A model generated the notes under the pieces. It saw nothing but the letters and a program-made list of their open reading frames with translations. It ran no database searches and was not told the DNA's origin. Below are positions 44,901-55,524 of a DNA stretch of 64,000 bases, piece after piece. The position numbers and the translations under genes are program-made. Where the stretch lies: positions 384,475 through 448,474 of the forward strand of contig CAUYUJ010018571.1 of the NCBI GenBank assembly GCA_963575745.1. The letters run 5' to 3'. Source of the stretch: Prorocentrum cordatum (lineage: Eukaryota; Sar; Dinophyceae; Prorocentrales; Prorocentraceae). Each line of letters starts with the position of its first letter. The stretch's first letter is position 1.

Positions 44901-45026
44901 GCCTCGAAAAAGTTCTGCTTCATACGACCTCGTTGTGCAAGATGTAAAGATGGTGCCAACACTTGAGCTTGCAGTGTGTAGAACTACAGATGCTCCGGGT
45001 GAAACTGCGGGTGAAACTGTGCTCAT
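41957..45026 (-). pseudogene. LINE A ORF2: APE endonuclease and reverse transcriptase, one frameshift
   Basis: Replication protein of a non-LTR retrotransposon. The 5' frame (45026-44325) begins MSTVSPAVSP. Its endonuclease starts at FKVGTWNVEGL, has CIQEAH and reaches LLFGDFNA with the catalytic GDxN intact. Near 44430-44440 the frame shifts by one base into an 891-residue ORF (to 41957). That ORF carries the end of the endonuclease (SHHFFVAA) and an RT with KASGKDDIPPEFWK, NYRPISL, LDWAKAFDSV, GISQGCPLSPFLF, YADDTLLVSG (catalytic Asp pair intact) and YLGSLISSDG. The C-terminus KRKRGRPGKTWIE is typical of such elements. ORF2 starts 12 bp after the ORF1 stop. The shift may be decay or an assembly error. 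Confidence 0.9.
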
Positions 45027-45038
45027 GTGCTGTGTTTC

Positions 45039-46411
45039 CTAGTGCCCTTCGGCACCGCCCTTCTGCCCCTTCGAGCCCTTCATGCCCTGACCAGCTCGGG
45101 ACAGCGCGTCCGTGTTCTTCTGTATGAGGTCTTGCGCGGCCTGGTTGTTGCGCAGCTCCTCCCAAGTTTTCCAGTCGCCATGCCACTCGTATCGCGCGGC
45201 GTTGTCGTCGACGTGGACCGTCACCGCCTTCTCGCCGCCAACTGTGAGTAGGTACGGAGCCTCATCGGAGATCTTTACGTGGTAGTTGATCCGCCATTCG
45301 TTTTTGAACAACCGCTTCATGCCGAAACAAAAGTTCCGGGCAGCACGCTCTGGGGCAGGACGATCAGCCGTCGCCCACAAACCTTTCCCTCCACCTGGCT
45401 GAAGACCCGCCGCGCGGAGGAGGTCCACAGCGGTGTCTCTCTCCGCGGCCCCGTGGAACTCCGCGAAGAGGACGCCCTTGAAGCCCCCCTTGGAGTACGT
45501 GTTGTTCGGGGCCGGACCGTTCAATACCATCAGCTTGTCCTTCAGCCATGCGGTCGCCTCCGCCATGCTGTTCAACGCGTCCAGGTTGCCTATCGCGGCC
45601 GTGGTGTGCCTCTTGTCCGTGGCTGCATGCTGAACGGCGCCTTGAGGTGGAGCAGCGCCCGCCGGCCGAGAGGACTCGAGATTCTGGAGCATGTTCTCCA
45701 GCTTCTCGATCCTGGCCTCTGACACGTCCAGCCTGCTTTCCACAGACTGCAGGCGCTTGTTCACCACTGCATGAAATCGTTGAGGCGGGCGTCCAAAGCA
45801 CTGAACCCCAGGCGCAACTCTTCCACCGAGGCTGAAACGGGAGTCAGCTCCTGCCGGAGTAGCGCCGCTATGCCGAGCATCGTGACCTGCTCCTCCTGCG
45901 AGTTCCCCTCCTTTCGTACCTCCCCCAAATGCGGCCGCACGTGCGGCGACGGGATCATTTCCTCCTCATCCTCCCCCCCGCCATCTTCCATACGCTGGTA
46001 GCGACTGTCTGCCAGTGGAGGTGTGCAAGGCGAGGCAGGGCCAGGTCCCGCGCGCGCAACCTTCCCCCTCGTCTGCTCGAACGGGTTGCCCGCCAACAGG
46101 TGGCCGACTGGAGTTCCGGCCCCCCGGGCAGGCCCTTGCCTTTGCGGAGGGGTTTGTGACATCACAGCATCCAACTCCTGCTCCAGGTTCAGCGGGGAGC
46201 GGCTGCAGGACATTGCAGCGCGATCGGGAAAGCAAGAACCGGAAATGCCTCGGTTTACCCGCTTTCGCGAGCGCCTTTCGTTGAAAGATCTGGGGCGCGC
46301 TTCGGAGGGGATGTCGAATCCGGAACGCGGGCCCGTCCCTCTACATGAGGAATATTCAGCAATAGTCAAAACATAGTCTAGGGACTTTTTTGTTGAATAC
46401 TGTTTGGCCAT
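45039..46411 (-). pseudogene. LINE A ORF1: coiled-coil RNA-binding-type protein, one frameshift
   Basis: Two overlapping minus frames: 46411-45761 (216 residues, MAKQYSTKKSLDYVLTIAEY at the start) and 45767-45039 (242 residues). The junction near 45765 lies in a heptad-like region (RLQSVESRLDVSEARIEKLE) that predicts a coiled coil. A second domain follows with FAEFHGAAERDTAVDLLRAA and RAARNFCFGMKRLF, which also occurs in LINE B ORF1, so it is a family trait. The C-terminus is basic and Gly-rich. ORF1 proteins of LINEs package the RNA. The frame break makes it a probable pseudogene. Confidence 0.75.
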
Positions 46412-46417
46412 GTTGGA
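46328..46417 (+). repeat. 90-bp block shared with 53548-53637
   Basis: CGGGCCCGTCCCTCTACATG opens a block that continues AATATTCAGCAATAGTCAAA and ACATAGTCTAGGGA. A same-strand block at 53548 is about 70 percent alike by eye. The first 16 bp also occur at 41892-41907, just past the 3' end of LINE A. Confidence 0.65.
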
Positions 46418-46688
46418 TGATTGATGGCATTACCTAACAACGCAGACTGATAGGTTTTTAGCGGTGTCAAAAGAGAGCATCTTGACTCCCCAGGGGGGTC
46501 TGGGCGGGATCCGGACGGGATCCGGGGGAATTCAGATATATTTTTTGCCAACAGGCGCGAGGCGCGAGCGGGCCCGAGATTAATCCAAGACGTCCCAAGA
46601 TTAATCCAAGACGTCCTCACATAGCACATCCCTTTCACACTCTCCGCGCATCTCATTTCCAGCTCGCGCACCCTTCGACACTATTTCA
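46412..46688. other. 277-bp spacer between head-to-head LINEs
   Basis: Separates the ORF1 starts of LINE A (minus) and LINE B (plus). It contains two tandem copies of GATTAATCCAAGACGTCC at about 46578-46616. It could hold both 5' UTRs or a shared bidirectional promoter. No defined promoter motif is visible. Confidence 0.5.
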
Positions 46689-47760
46689 ATGCCCTCTTCA
46701 GACGCTTGCGGCGACAAGCGCGTGCCAGGCACCCCGGTCAAGCAATTCATGGCCAAGCAGCTTAGGATCCACAGCCCATCGCAAGAAATGGACGGGTTGG
46801 ACGGCGACGACCTGAAAACAAGCGGATCGTCAGGAGCAGGCCCCTCAGGACAATTGCATGTGCCTCATCCTCTTCCTTTTCCTCTGCCGGGTATCCCGCC
46901 TGCTGGAGGTCTGCCAACCCTCGACGCCATCAGCAAGCTGATTAAGGACGAGTTGCGACCTATTCAACAAGACATTGCTGCTATCAAAGAGCATGGCGTT
47001 TCTCAAACTGATTTCCGCAACGCCGTGGAGCCATTACAATGCACAATCGACGAATTCAAGACCAGGCTGGAGGCATTGGAATCCTATTACCACTCGCAAC
47101 CGCCCTCGGCAAGGTCAGCATCACACACTTCGACGACTTGGCCTCCGTCCACTTTCCTCGAGACGTGTGCCTGCTGATGGCGATGGTAAACGGTTGGTAA
47201 CAGCAGTCGTGGGCAATATTTCTGGGTTTGGCTCTTTCTCCGCAGCTTCAACATGGTTGCAAAGTACTTTGGACGAGCTCAAGGCGCCGACCACGCGAGA
47301 TGTTTTTATTCAAAAGGGGAATGCCGCAATCTCTTGTTCCTGGAATTCAATGGCGAGGACGACCGCGACTTGGCCATCAAGCTGCTGCGCAAGTCCGGGG
47401 CGGCTCACGCAGGTACCAAGATCTGGGTTGCGGAGGGCCGGCCCCCAGAGGTACGTGCGGCGCGGAACTTTTGCTTCGGTTTGAAATATTTGCCGAAGGA
47501 AGATTTGCATAACGATTACAGGATCAATGATTCCACTGATGAGCTGCCCTACGCCGTGACTGTGGGAGGCGACATTGCAGTTGCCGTATCCGTGCATGGA
47601 TCCGAACTTGCACTGAAGTGGGGTTCTGAATAGGAAGATTGGGAGGAACTTCAGAGGCATCCCGAGCTAGTTGAGCTGATCAGCAAAAATACTCCGATCC
47701 TGCAAAGAGCTGCCGGGGGTATGAAGGGGTCGGCAAAAGTAAGGGTAAATAGGAAACAGG
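46689..47760 (+). pseudogene. LINE B ORF1, broken by frameshifts and a stop
   Basis: The first frame (46689-47177, MPSSDACGDKRVPG) includes an acidic/Pro-rich part and a coiled-coil-like segment LIKDELRPIQQDIAAIKEH. The homologous RNA-binding part continues in another frame (RLVTAVVGNISGFGS, about 47195-47310), then in a third (47253-47633, LEFNGEDDRDLAIKLLRKSG, RAARNFCFGLKYLP). A TAG at 47631-47633 interrupts the reading before DWEELQRHPELVELISKNT. Order and motifs match LINE A ORF1. Two frameshifts and one stop make it non-functional as written. Confidence 0.75.
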
Positions 47761-47820
47761 GTCGGTGCCAGGGCTGGTCGACTTGACACCGGAGCCGTTG
47801 GAGATGGACCACCTCAGACT

Positions 47821-50800
47821 TTGTCGCTTGAGCCGGATGGCGTTGGATGCGTGCTGGGCAAAGTTACCGACATGCTCATGCCTACGGATTCGAGCTCATG
47901 TTCTACAGCAGGCGTGGGCAATGCTACCAGGCCGCAATATCACGAGCATACATCGCTTTCTTTATCTTCATATTCATGTACTTCCCCGGCTTCTTCTACG
48001 TCATTTTCTTGCATACCAGGTCTGAAGACTCCGACCTGTCGGGGCGATGACCACAGATCTGCCCCACCGACTCCATCGGTTACCTCCGTCACGGCTTCTG
48101 TGGGAGAGGGCAAAGAGACTTGTTCTTCAACAGGTTCGTTCACGCCACCTCCGAGACCGACTTCTTCTTCGTCATTTCTTTGCCAGCGAGCCCCGTCAGC
48201 ATGTGCACGCGCCCGCGTTGACCACGGCATCGGCACCGAAGACGAACGACATACAACATCATCTACCATGGCCGCTTCTCCACCTTCTCTGCCTCCCACC
48301 GCGCCCGCTCTGCCAGGCCAGGGCAACGCTGTATCTGACAGGCCTGTCTCACCCAGCACTTCAACGCCGACGTCGTCGAAACTTCCTCCACAATTGCCGG
48401 ATCAATGTGCAAATCACGTTTCGGCGTCTTCCCCAATCATGGAGCTTCCGTCTCCGCAGGCTCTCCAATCGCTGGGTTGGCATACGCGCCGCCAGCTCTG
48501 CGCGCCTTGTCGGATTGAGCGAATCGGCACGTGGAACGTAGAAGGCCTCCGCGGGGACTCTGCAAACAAGGTAGACGAGCTCATCCAGCACATGATTGAA
48601 CGTGGCCTCGATGTTTTTTGTGTTCAAGAAGCACATTTGCACGGGGCAGAGTACTATATGAAAGATGGTTTTAAGATATTTCTTTCTGGCAGTTTGAATG
48701 TGGATGTACGTACCTATGCTGGAGTTGTTTTTTTGGTCAGCCCGAACATCCTGGCAGCTGCGGTCGCTTTCAAAGCGTGCTCTGACAGGTTAGCTTCTCT
48801 CCGAGTGCGAATCAAAGGTGGGATCTTGATTTTGGCTACAGCTTATGCGCCTCACAGCGGCCGCGACTACAAGACGCGACAATCTTTCCACCGCGAGCTG
48901 CAGAAGGTTATCCGTGCTACCACTGCACATAGCAAAACTCTGGTATTTGGTGGTTTCAATGCGAAGCTACTGCGACAAGGCGCTGGGGAAGAACATATTG
49001 TTGGGCCTCACGTCTTCGACGCCGCTCTTCGGAACTCCTTCGGCGAGCACGGCGCGCAGCAGAATGGGAATTACATGGCACAGGCGCCAATTCGACAACT
49101 ACTCTTGGGAACGTGTGTGGCGTGCGACTTGGCAATTGCGAACGCTTTCCATGACCATCCCGATTCGCTGAAAATCACGTGCCGGAACGTGGGCATCAAC
49201 CCAGTGGACGATGATATCTCGATTTCCACTTTCTCTCAAATTGATCACATATTGTGTCATCAAATTTTGCTGGACACGATCTCCGACTGTTGGAGCAGCC
49301 GGTCCGACGCCCTGAACAGCCGACATTTTCTTCTCATTGCTGAGCTGAACATCGAGTTCGAAACGGCGCAGAGAGAGCAGAAACAATCATTCGACAAACC
49401 AGCCTTAGCTGATTCAGAAATTCAGCGAGGATTTGCGGGGGAGTTTATCAACGCAGTCATGCATCAAGAACAGACGGCCGATTTGGAAACCGCCCCAAAG
49501 AATCTGCAGCATGCTTTTTCGCAGGCTGCTGCAGCGCTGCCTGCCTTGGTGATCCGGGCGAGGCGCCCTTGGACGAGTCAGGGTACTATGGGACTCATTG
49601 CAGAACGGAATGCCTGCCGTCGAGTCGGGGACTACGGGAACGAGCAGAAGTTGAACAAACAGATCCGCAAGAGTGCCACAACAGATAAAGAAGTCTGGCT
49701 GGATCAGCTTACCGCGACGGGAAATAGGGATGCTGTCCGACATTTTCGCCAAACCAAAAAGACGCAGCACGCAACGATACAGCGACCTGGCGGGACCGTG
49801 GCGGACACATCTGAAAGCGCAGACGCACTGGCATATTATTTTGAACACGTGCAGTGGGAGTACACATTCCCAGAGACACGACCGAATCACCACGCGCACT
49901 TGGGCAGCGCACTTCCGGTCAACACCAGCGCTTTCACGATGGAAGAACTTCAAGCTGAACTTCAGAAGGTGAAGAATGGAAAAGCCGCCGGCCCAGATGA
50001 TATACCTCCGGAATTTTGGAAAGCATGGGCATCTGATACAACCGCGCGCGGCGTTTTGCTCGACATGTGTCAGAAGTGTTGGGAGCAAAAGGCAATTTCA
50101 GAAATTTGGAAACGCGCGAACGTGATGTTACTATTCAAAAAGGGGAAAATTCTTTTGCCGGCGAACTACAGGCCCATGTCCTTACTTCCAGTGGGTTACA
50201 AAGTTCTGGCAGCACTACTGCGCCGAAGGCTTCTACACGGCGGAGCGGAGCGTCGACTACGAAACTCTCAGCACGGCTTCAGACCAGGGAGGGGCACTCA
50301 AGATGCGCTCATGCTGGTCGGGCGCATCATCGATGCAGCGTGCCGAGACAAAAATGGTGGTATAATTCTTGTAATGTTGGACTGGGCCAAAGCATTCGAC
50401 AGGATCAAACCAGACTGCATGTGCGACGCTTTGGGTCGTTTTGGTATTCCAGCAGATATGGTGGCCATGACTAAATCAATTTGCGCGGCGAGATATTTCA
50501 CTTTATTGGACCATACAGGCTCTTCCACTGAGAGACAACAGCTGGCGGCCACAGCACAAGGGTGCCCTTTATCACCATGCTTGTTCATCATCGTACAGAG
50601 CGTGATTCTGTGCGATGCTTTTGACCAACTCGATATACAAGAACATCCGGCATATGTCGTGACGCGCGATATTCTTTACGCCGGCGATACACTTCTACTT
50701 TCGCGTCACAAGCAAAATATGGAAGATATGCTCTTGGCCATTATTACATAAGGTAAGAAATACGGCTTGGAACTGAACTGGGACAAAACTTTACAAATGC

Positions 50801-51189
50801 AAATATCAACACACAACGTTATATCACGAGCAGACGGGGGCGCAATCAAGTCCGTCCGCGAAGCTGTTTACCTAGGAGGACTGATTACCTGCGACGGAAA
50901 AGTTGCCACGGAACTGACGCGGAGACTACGGGAATGCACAGAGATGTTCAAGCAGTTGGATAAGTTCGGGAGCCGCACCTCGATTGGAAAACGGCGAACG
51001 CACAGTCTTTACACAAGTTGTGTGGTGAGCAAGCTGCTCTACTCATTGGACTCAGTTTGGTTACTGAAAGCAGACAGGGCGCGCCTTGATGCTTCCCACT
51101 GCAGGCGTCTACGACGCATTGTCGGCGTACCTCCTTCGTTCAGCTCGAGAGTTAGCAGCGCAGACATTCTGAAGACGCAGACACTCTGA
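47821..51189 (+). pseudogene. LINE B ORF2: endonuclease-RT with catalytic substitutions and a stop
   Basis: A 976-codon ORF to TAA 50749-50751, then the same frame continues 50752-51189 (KKYGLELNWDKT, YLGGLITCDGK). The endonuclease begins at IGTWNVEGL (about 48520) with CVQEAH. Its GDxN motif reads GGFNAK, the Asp codon being GGT at 48952-48954. The RT has KNGKAAGPDDIPPEFWK, NYRPMSL, HGFRPGRGTQDALM, LDWAKAFDRI and AQGCPLSPCLF. Its YADD box reads YAGDTLLLS (GGC at 50683-50685). The in-frame TAA falls between RT motifs. The element is LINE A's relative but less GC-rich, and it is catalytically dead in both domains. Confidence 0.9.
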
Positions 51190-51526
51190 AGAGAGCTGGC
51201 GCGAAACCTCTGTCGGATGTTCTTCTGGACAGGCAGGGGGCGGCGTGCCTCAAGATTCCCAGAAGTGGGCATCCCTCCTTGGTGCGATAAGTTGTATGCG
51301 AGCCAGATGGGTCACAAAAGTGTTGGGCGATACATCGACGACGAGGCCGGCCTCGACAGCAGTGGGCTTCTTCAGTGTACGGTCTGAGGCAATCTCGCCT
51401 TCCTCCTTCCCCTTCCCCTTTTTTAGTTTGCAGTACTCATTGTACACTTTCAGTTCATGTTTTCCGCTCGGTTGCCAACGTCGCAACCTGAGTTCGCCAA
51501 CGAGCCAACAGTAACGCATTCGTGGT
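51190..51526 (+). other. 3' region after LINE B ORF2
   Basis: Probably LINE B 3' UTR plus flank. A low-GC CCTTCCCCTTCCCCTTTTTT tract lies at about 51398-51424. No poly(A) tail or target-site duplication is evident. Confidence 0.4.
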
Positions 51527-51862
51527 CTTCGAGTTCCCAGAACTCCATTCCTGGGCATGATTTTGAATGCCCGGAGCCAACTGTAGGCCACTTCGTTTTC
51601 TTCGAGTTCCCAGAACTCCGTTCTTGGGCATGATTTTGCATGCCCGGAGCCAACTGTAGGCCTTTTCGTGGTCTTCGAGTTCCCAGAACTCACTCCTGGG
51701 CATGATCTTGCATGCCCGGAGCCAATTGTAGGCCACTTCGTGTTCTTCGAGTTCCCAGAACTCACTCCTGGGCATGATCTTGCATGCCCGGAGCCAATTG
51801 TAGGCCGTTCGTGTTCTTCGAGTTCCCAGGACTCCATTCCCGCGCCACATTTTGAATGCTGA
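51527..51862 (+). repeat. 72-bp tandem repeat with an internal hairpin, about five copies
   Basis: Units start CTTCGAGTTCCCAGAACTC at 51527, 51600, 51672, 51745 and 51816 (period 71-73 bp). Each full unit contains GGGCATGATTTTGCATGCCC or a variant, a palindrome able to form a 7-9 bp stem. Stop-poor frames on both strands are repeat artefacts. Confidence 0.9.
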
Positions 51863-53200
51863 GGCAGGCAGATGCAGAGGCTGAGGCAGTCTGAGGCTGA
51901 GGCAGGCTGAGGCTGGGGCCGAGGCTGATGGCATACTGAGGCTGAGGCTGAAGCAGGCTGAGGCTGAGGCTGAGGCAGGCTGAGGCTGAGGCTGAGGCAG
52001 GCTGATGCTGAGGCAGGCTGAGGCTGAGGCTGATGCAGGCTGAGGCTGAGGCTGGCTGAGGCTGGGGCCGAGGCTGATGGCATACTGAGGCTGAGGCTGA
52101 AGCAGGCTGAGGCTGAGGCTGAGGCTGAGGCCGAAGCAGGCTGAGGCTGAGGCTGAGGCAGGCTGAGGCTGAGGCTGATGCAGGCTGAGGCTGAGGCAGC
52201 CTGAGGCTGAGGCCGAGGCTGAAAGGCTGAGGCTGAAGCAGGCTGAGGCTGAGGCTGAAGCAGGCTGAGGCTGAGGCTCAGGCTGGCTGAGGCTGAGGCT
52301 GAGGCTGAGACTGATGCAGGCTGAGGCTGATGCAGGCTGAGGCCGAGGCTGAAGGCAGACTGAGGCTAAGGCTGAAGCCGGCTGAGGCTGAGGCTGAGGC
52401 TGAAGCAGGCTGAGGCTGAGGCTGAGGCAGGCTGATGCTGAGGCAGGCTGAGGCTGAGGCTGAGGCTGAGGCTGATGCAGGCTGCTCGAGGCAGCCTGAG
52501 GCTGAGGCCGAGGCTGAAGGCAGAGTGAGGCTGAGGCTGAAGCAGGCTGAGTCTGAGGCAGAGGCAAGCTGAGGCTGAGGCTGAGGTAGGCGGATGCTGA
52601 GGCAGGCTGAGGCTGAGGCTGAGGCTGATGCAGGCTGAGGCTGAGGCAGGCTGAGGCTGAGGCCGAGGCTGAAGGCAGACTGAGGCTGAGGCTGAAGCAG
52701 GCTGAGGCTGAGGCTGAGGCAGGCTGAGGCTGAGGCTGAGGCAGGCTGATGCTGAGGCAGGCTGAGGCTGAGGCTGAGGCTGATGCAGGCTGAGGCTGAG
52801 GCTTAGGCTGAGGCCGAGGCTGCAGGCATACTGATGCTGAGGCTGAAAGCAGGCTGAGGCTGAGGCTGAGGCAGGCTGAGGCTGAGGCTGAGGCAGGCTG
52901 GGGCTGAGGCAGGCTGAGGCTGAGGCTGAGGCTGATGCAGGCTGAGGCTGAGGCAGGCTGAGGCTGAGGCTGAGGCCGACGGCTGACTGAGGCTGAGGCT
53001 GAAGCAGGCTGTGGCTGAGGCAAAGGCAGGCTGAGGCTGAGGCTGAGGCAGACTGAGGCTGAGGCAGGCTGAGGCTGAGGCTGAGGCTGATGCAGGGTGG
53101 GGCTGAGGCATGTTGAGGCTGAGGCCGAGGCTGAATGCAGACTGATGCTGAGGCTGAAGCAGGCTGAGGCTGAGGCTGAGGCTGGCTGAGGCTGAGGCTG
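51863..53200 (+). repeat. GAGGCT-type minisatellite, 1.3 kb
   Basis: Hexamer GAGGCT with GAGGCAGGCT and GATGCAGGCT variants forms higher-order blocks of about 120-160 bp. The 522-residue Ser/Leu/Pro/Gln minus ORF is a repeat artefact. Confidence 0.95.
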
Positions 53201-53547
53201 TAACTGCGACTGCCGTTGCCACTGCGACTGTCATCGCGAATGCGACTACGACTGCGAGAACAACAGAATTTTACAGCTGGATTCTCATCTGAATCTTAAG
53301 GGGAATGCTTCCATGTATGCTCCTACACATCGCTGTTAGGTTGCTTTGCCGGGATCTGTTTTATTTGTCGTCGAAGATCCCCCTGCAGGGGGGCGCGCCC
53401 GACTTAACCCCGATCGTTTTTCCCTTGCCAAGCGCAGGTGTTGTCGTGCCAGCGCCCCGCCCAAACGCTCCTGGCAGTGCGCCAGGACTGCGGCCCCGCG
53501 CCTGGCGCCGCACCGCGGTCCCGCGCTGGCCGAGCCGAGGCTTGCGT

Positions 53548-53637
53548 CGGGCCTGTCCCTCTTACAGGGGGAATGTTCAACATAGGCAAAACATAGTATG
53601 GGGATATGTGTTTGAATATGTTGACGCATTTTGGAAT
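53548..53637 (+). repeat. 90-bp block shared with the LINE A 5' end
   Basis: CGGGCCTGTCCCTCTTACAG followed by GGAATGTTCAACATAGGCAA and AACATAGTATGGGG. It corresponds block by block to 46328-46417. It sits at the 5' edge of the gag-like ORF. Confidence 0.65.
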
Positions 53638-54350
53638 ATTATGTCGAGGCTGAAGCAGGAGGCGGCCCGCCGAAGCCTAAGGCCAAGGCCACGTCCAAGG
53701 CGAAGGTGCAGCCCTGGTCGAGGAAGTCAGGCGGCGCCGATGACTGGGCCGCCAGCTTCGCAGACAGGCCGGAGACGGGAGGAACAGCTGCACTGGACAG
53801 CGCGGGCGCGGCGGAGAGCTTGCCGACGACGAGAAGTTGCGGAGAGAAGATGCGGACGGGGGGCAAGGATGGCATTTCGACGGAGCAGCTTGCGGTCGCC
53901 TCTTCCCAGGCCCATGCGCCTGCTGACCTATCGACGAAGCCGCTCTCGCAGGCGTTGCAGCGGGCCTCCGACAAGCGTGGGCAGCGTGAGAGAGGTGAGG
54001 CGCGACTGGCCCACCAGGCAGAGCTCCGTGCATGGACGCAAGAAGAGTATGACGACGAGCTGCGGCAGCTGCGGGAGTTGGAGCAGACCAAGAAGATCCA
54101 GGCGGCAACCCAGCCAGACCCGAAGGACGGGAAGGCCGCGGCTGGGAACCTTGAGGCCCCAGCGCAGATGCAACGAGGCGCTCAAGCTGCCTGGCCTCGG
54201 GAGGGAGCAGTCCGGAGCCAGCGGCCAGCAGCTCGCGGGCGCCGTCGCTGCAGCAGCGAAAGGGGCTGGAAAGGCAGCCGAGTAGGCTGCCGCGGCGGCC
54301 GCCGCAGCCAAGAGCGCCCCCGCACATGGGGATGCAGGTGTTGCTTATGA
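53631..54350 (+). CDS. Gag-like ORF of retroelement C
   Basis: 239 codons from ATG 53631. The start is Lys/Pro-rich (PPKPKAKATSKAKVQPW), followed by an acidic region and a helical, charged segment (RERGEARLAHQAELRAWTQE, then EYDDELRQLRELEQTKK). No zinc knuckle is visible. It precedes the EN relic, the usual place of ORF1/gag. The tail after about 54180 becomes Arg-rich and may be out of frame. It may not be translated today. Confidence 0.45.
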   Translation: MEYYVEAEAGGGPPKPKAKATSKAKVQPWSRKSGGADDWAASFADRPETGGTAALDSAGAAESLPTTRSCGEKMRTGGKDGISTEQLAVASSQAHAPADLSTKPLSQALQRASDKRGQRERGEARLAHQAELRAWTQEEYDDELRQLRELEQTKKIQAATQPDPKDGKAAAGNLEAPAQMQRGAQAAWPREGAVRSQRPAARGRRRCSSERGWKGSRVGCRGGRRSQERPRTWGCRCCL

Positions 54351-54779
54351 CAGAAGTGCTCCTCCAGGGAAAGGCAGCGCGGCGTCGACGAGGACGAGGA
54401 CTTGCTCCAAATAGTTAAAGAATGGTTTGGGGATTGAGGGCCCACCATGCACGCCTTCAACCTCGGGGGCGAAGAAGACCGCGCCAAGCTCAAGCACCTC
54501 GCCCAGTCCACCAAGGGACCCACGCGTTGGAAGCGCAGGTGGCAAAGAGTCGGGACTGCGGTTCCGCGCGGAGAACGCGGCCGACGACGGGCGGCCCGAG
54601 CTGAGTTCCAGCGTGGCCAAGGTCAGGCGCGACTGCAGGTTCGGGGATGCACGGCATGACCCGCGTTTCTCGACAATGGGCCCACGAGCGCAGTGGAAGG
54701 CGCGCCAGCGCACCGCTGGAGTGCAGGAGGCCGTCAGCCTAGCGGGGGGCCATAAGAGGCGAACCCGCGAGCCCTCGGC

Positions 54780-55420
54780 CGGTTGTCCAGGAGTTCCCGC
54801 CGGCGGGCGGGTGGCCGATGCCTTCTCCTGCGACGCCCCCCCCCCCTTTGGCCCGTCGGCGGGCGGCGCCTGGCCTCGGGGCCTTGAGAGCGGTTGTGGA
54901 GCGGCGGGGGGGGGGCAAGCCGAGCAGAGGCAGCGCGAAAGGGTCAGCTTGTCCAGCAGGGGGCCAGCGACGGCAGACGACCTGCGCGGCCACCGCCACG
55001 TGTCCGAGAGTCGCCGCCGACGGGCGGGTGGCCGATGCTTCCCGTGCGACACCTCCCGTCGGGCCCCGTCGACGGACGGCTGTCGGCCCCGGGGTTTGGA
55101 GAGCGGCGGGGCCGCCGGAGGCGGCCCGGCAGGGGGCTGCCAGGGGCAGACCTGGGCGGTGCCCGCCAGTTGCCCGAGAGACGCCGCCGACGGGCGGGTG
55201 TTCGACGCCGTTCTTGCGACGCTTCCCTTCGGGCCCCGTCGACGGACGGCAGTCGGCCCCTGGGCTCGGAGAGCAGCAGGAGGCCAGCTGTGGCAGACCT
55301 GCGCGGCCCATGCCAGATGTCCGAGAGACGTTGCCGACGGGCGGCCGTTCGATGCCGTTCTTGCGACGCTTCCCCTCGATCCGGCCCCGTCGACGGACGG
55401 CAGTCGGCCCAAGGGCGCGG
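54780..55420 (+). repeat. Degenerate tandem units of 150-220 bp
   Basis: GCCGACGGGCGGGTG-like landmarks occur at about 54792, 55015, 55185 and 55333, each followed by CGATGC and preceded by CCGAGAGWCG. CGTCGACGGACGG occurs once per unit. High GC leaves 470-730-codon ORFs open on both strands, which I regard as artefacts. Confidence 0.75.
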
Positions 55421-55524
55421 ATAATGGCAGAACCGCGGGGGGCGGCGAGGTGGCCCGCGGCGGCGACGCGGGGGCGCCAGGCCCGCCCTGCCCAGGCCTG
55501 GCGTTCCACCAAGCGAGCAAGCAT

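Noticed and set aside
51455-53023. 522-residue minus ORF rich in Ser-Ala-Pro-Gln
   Set aside because: Translation of the GAGGCT minisatellite.
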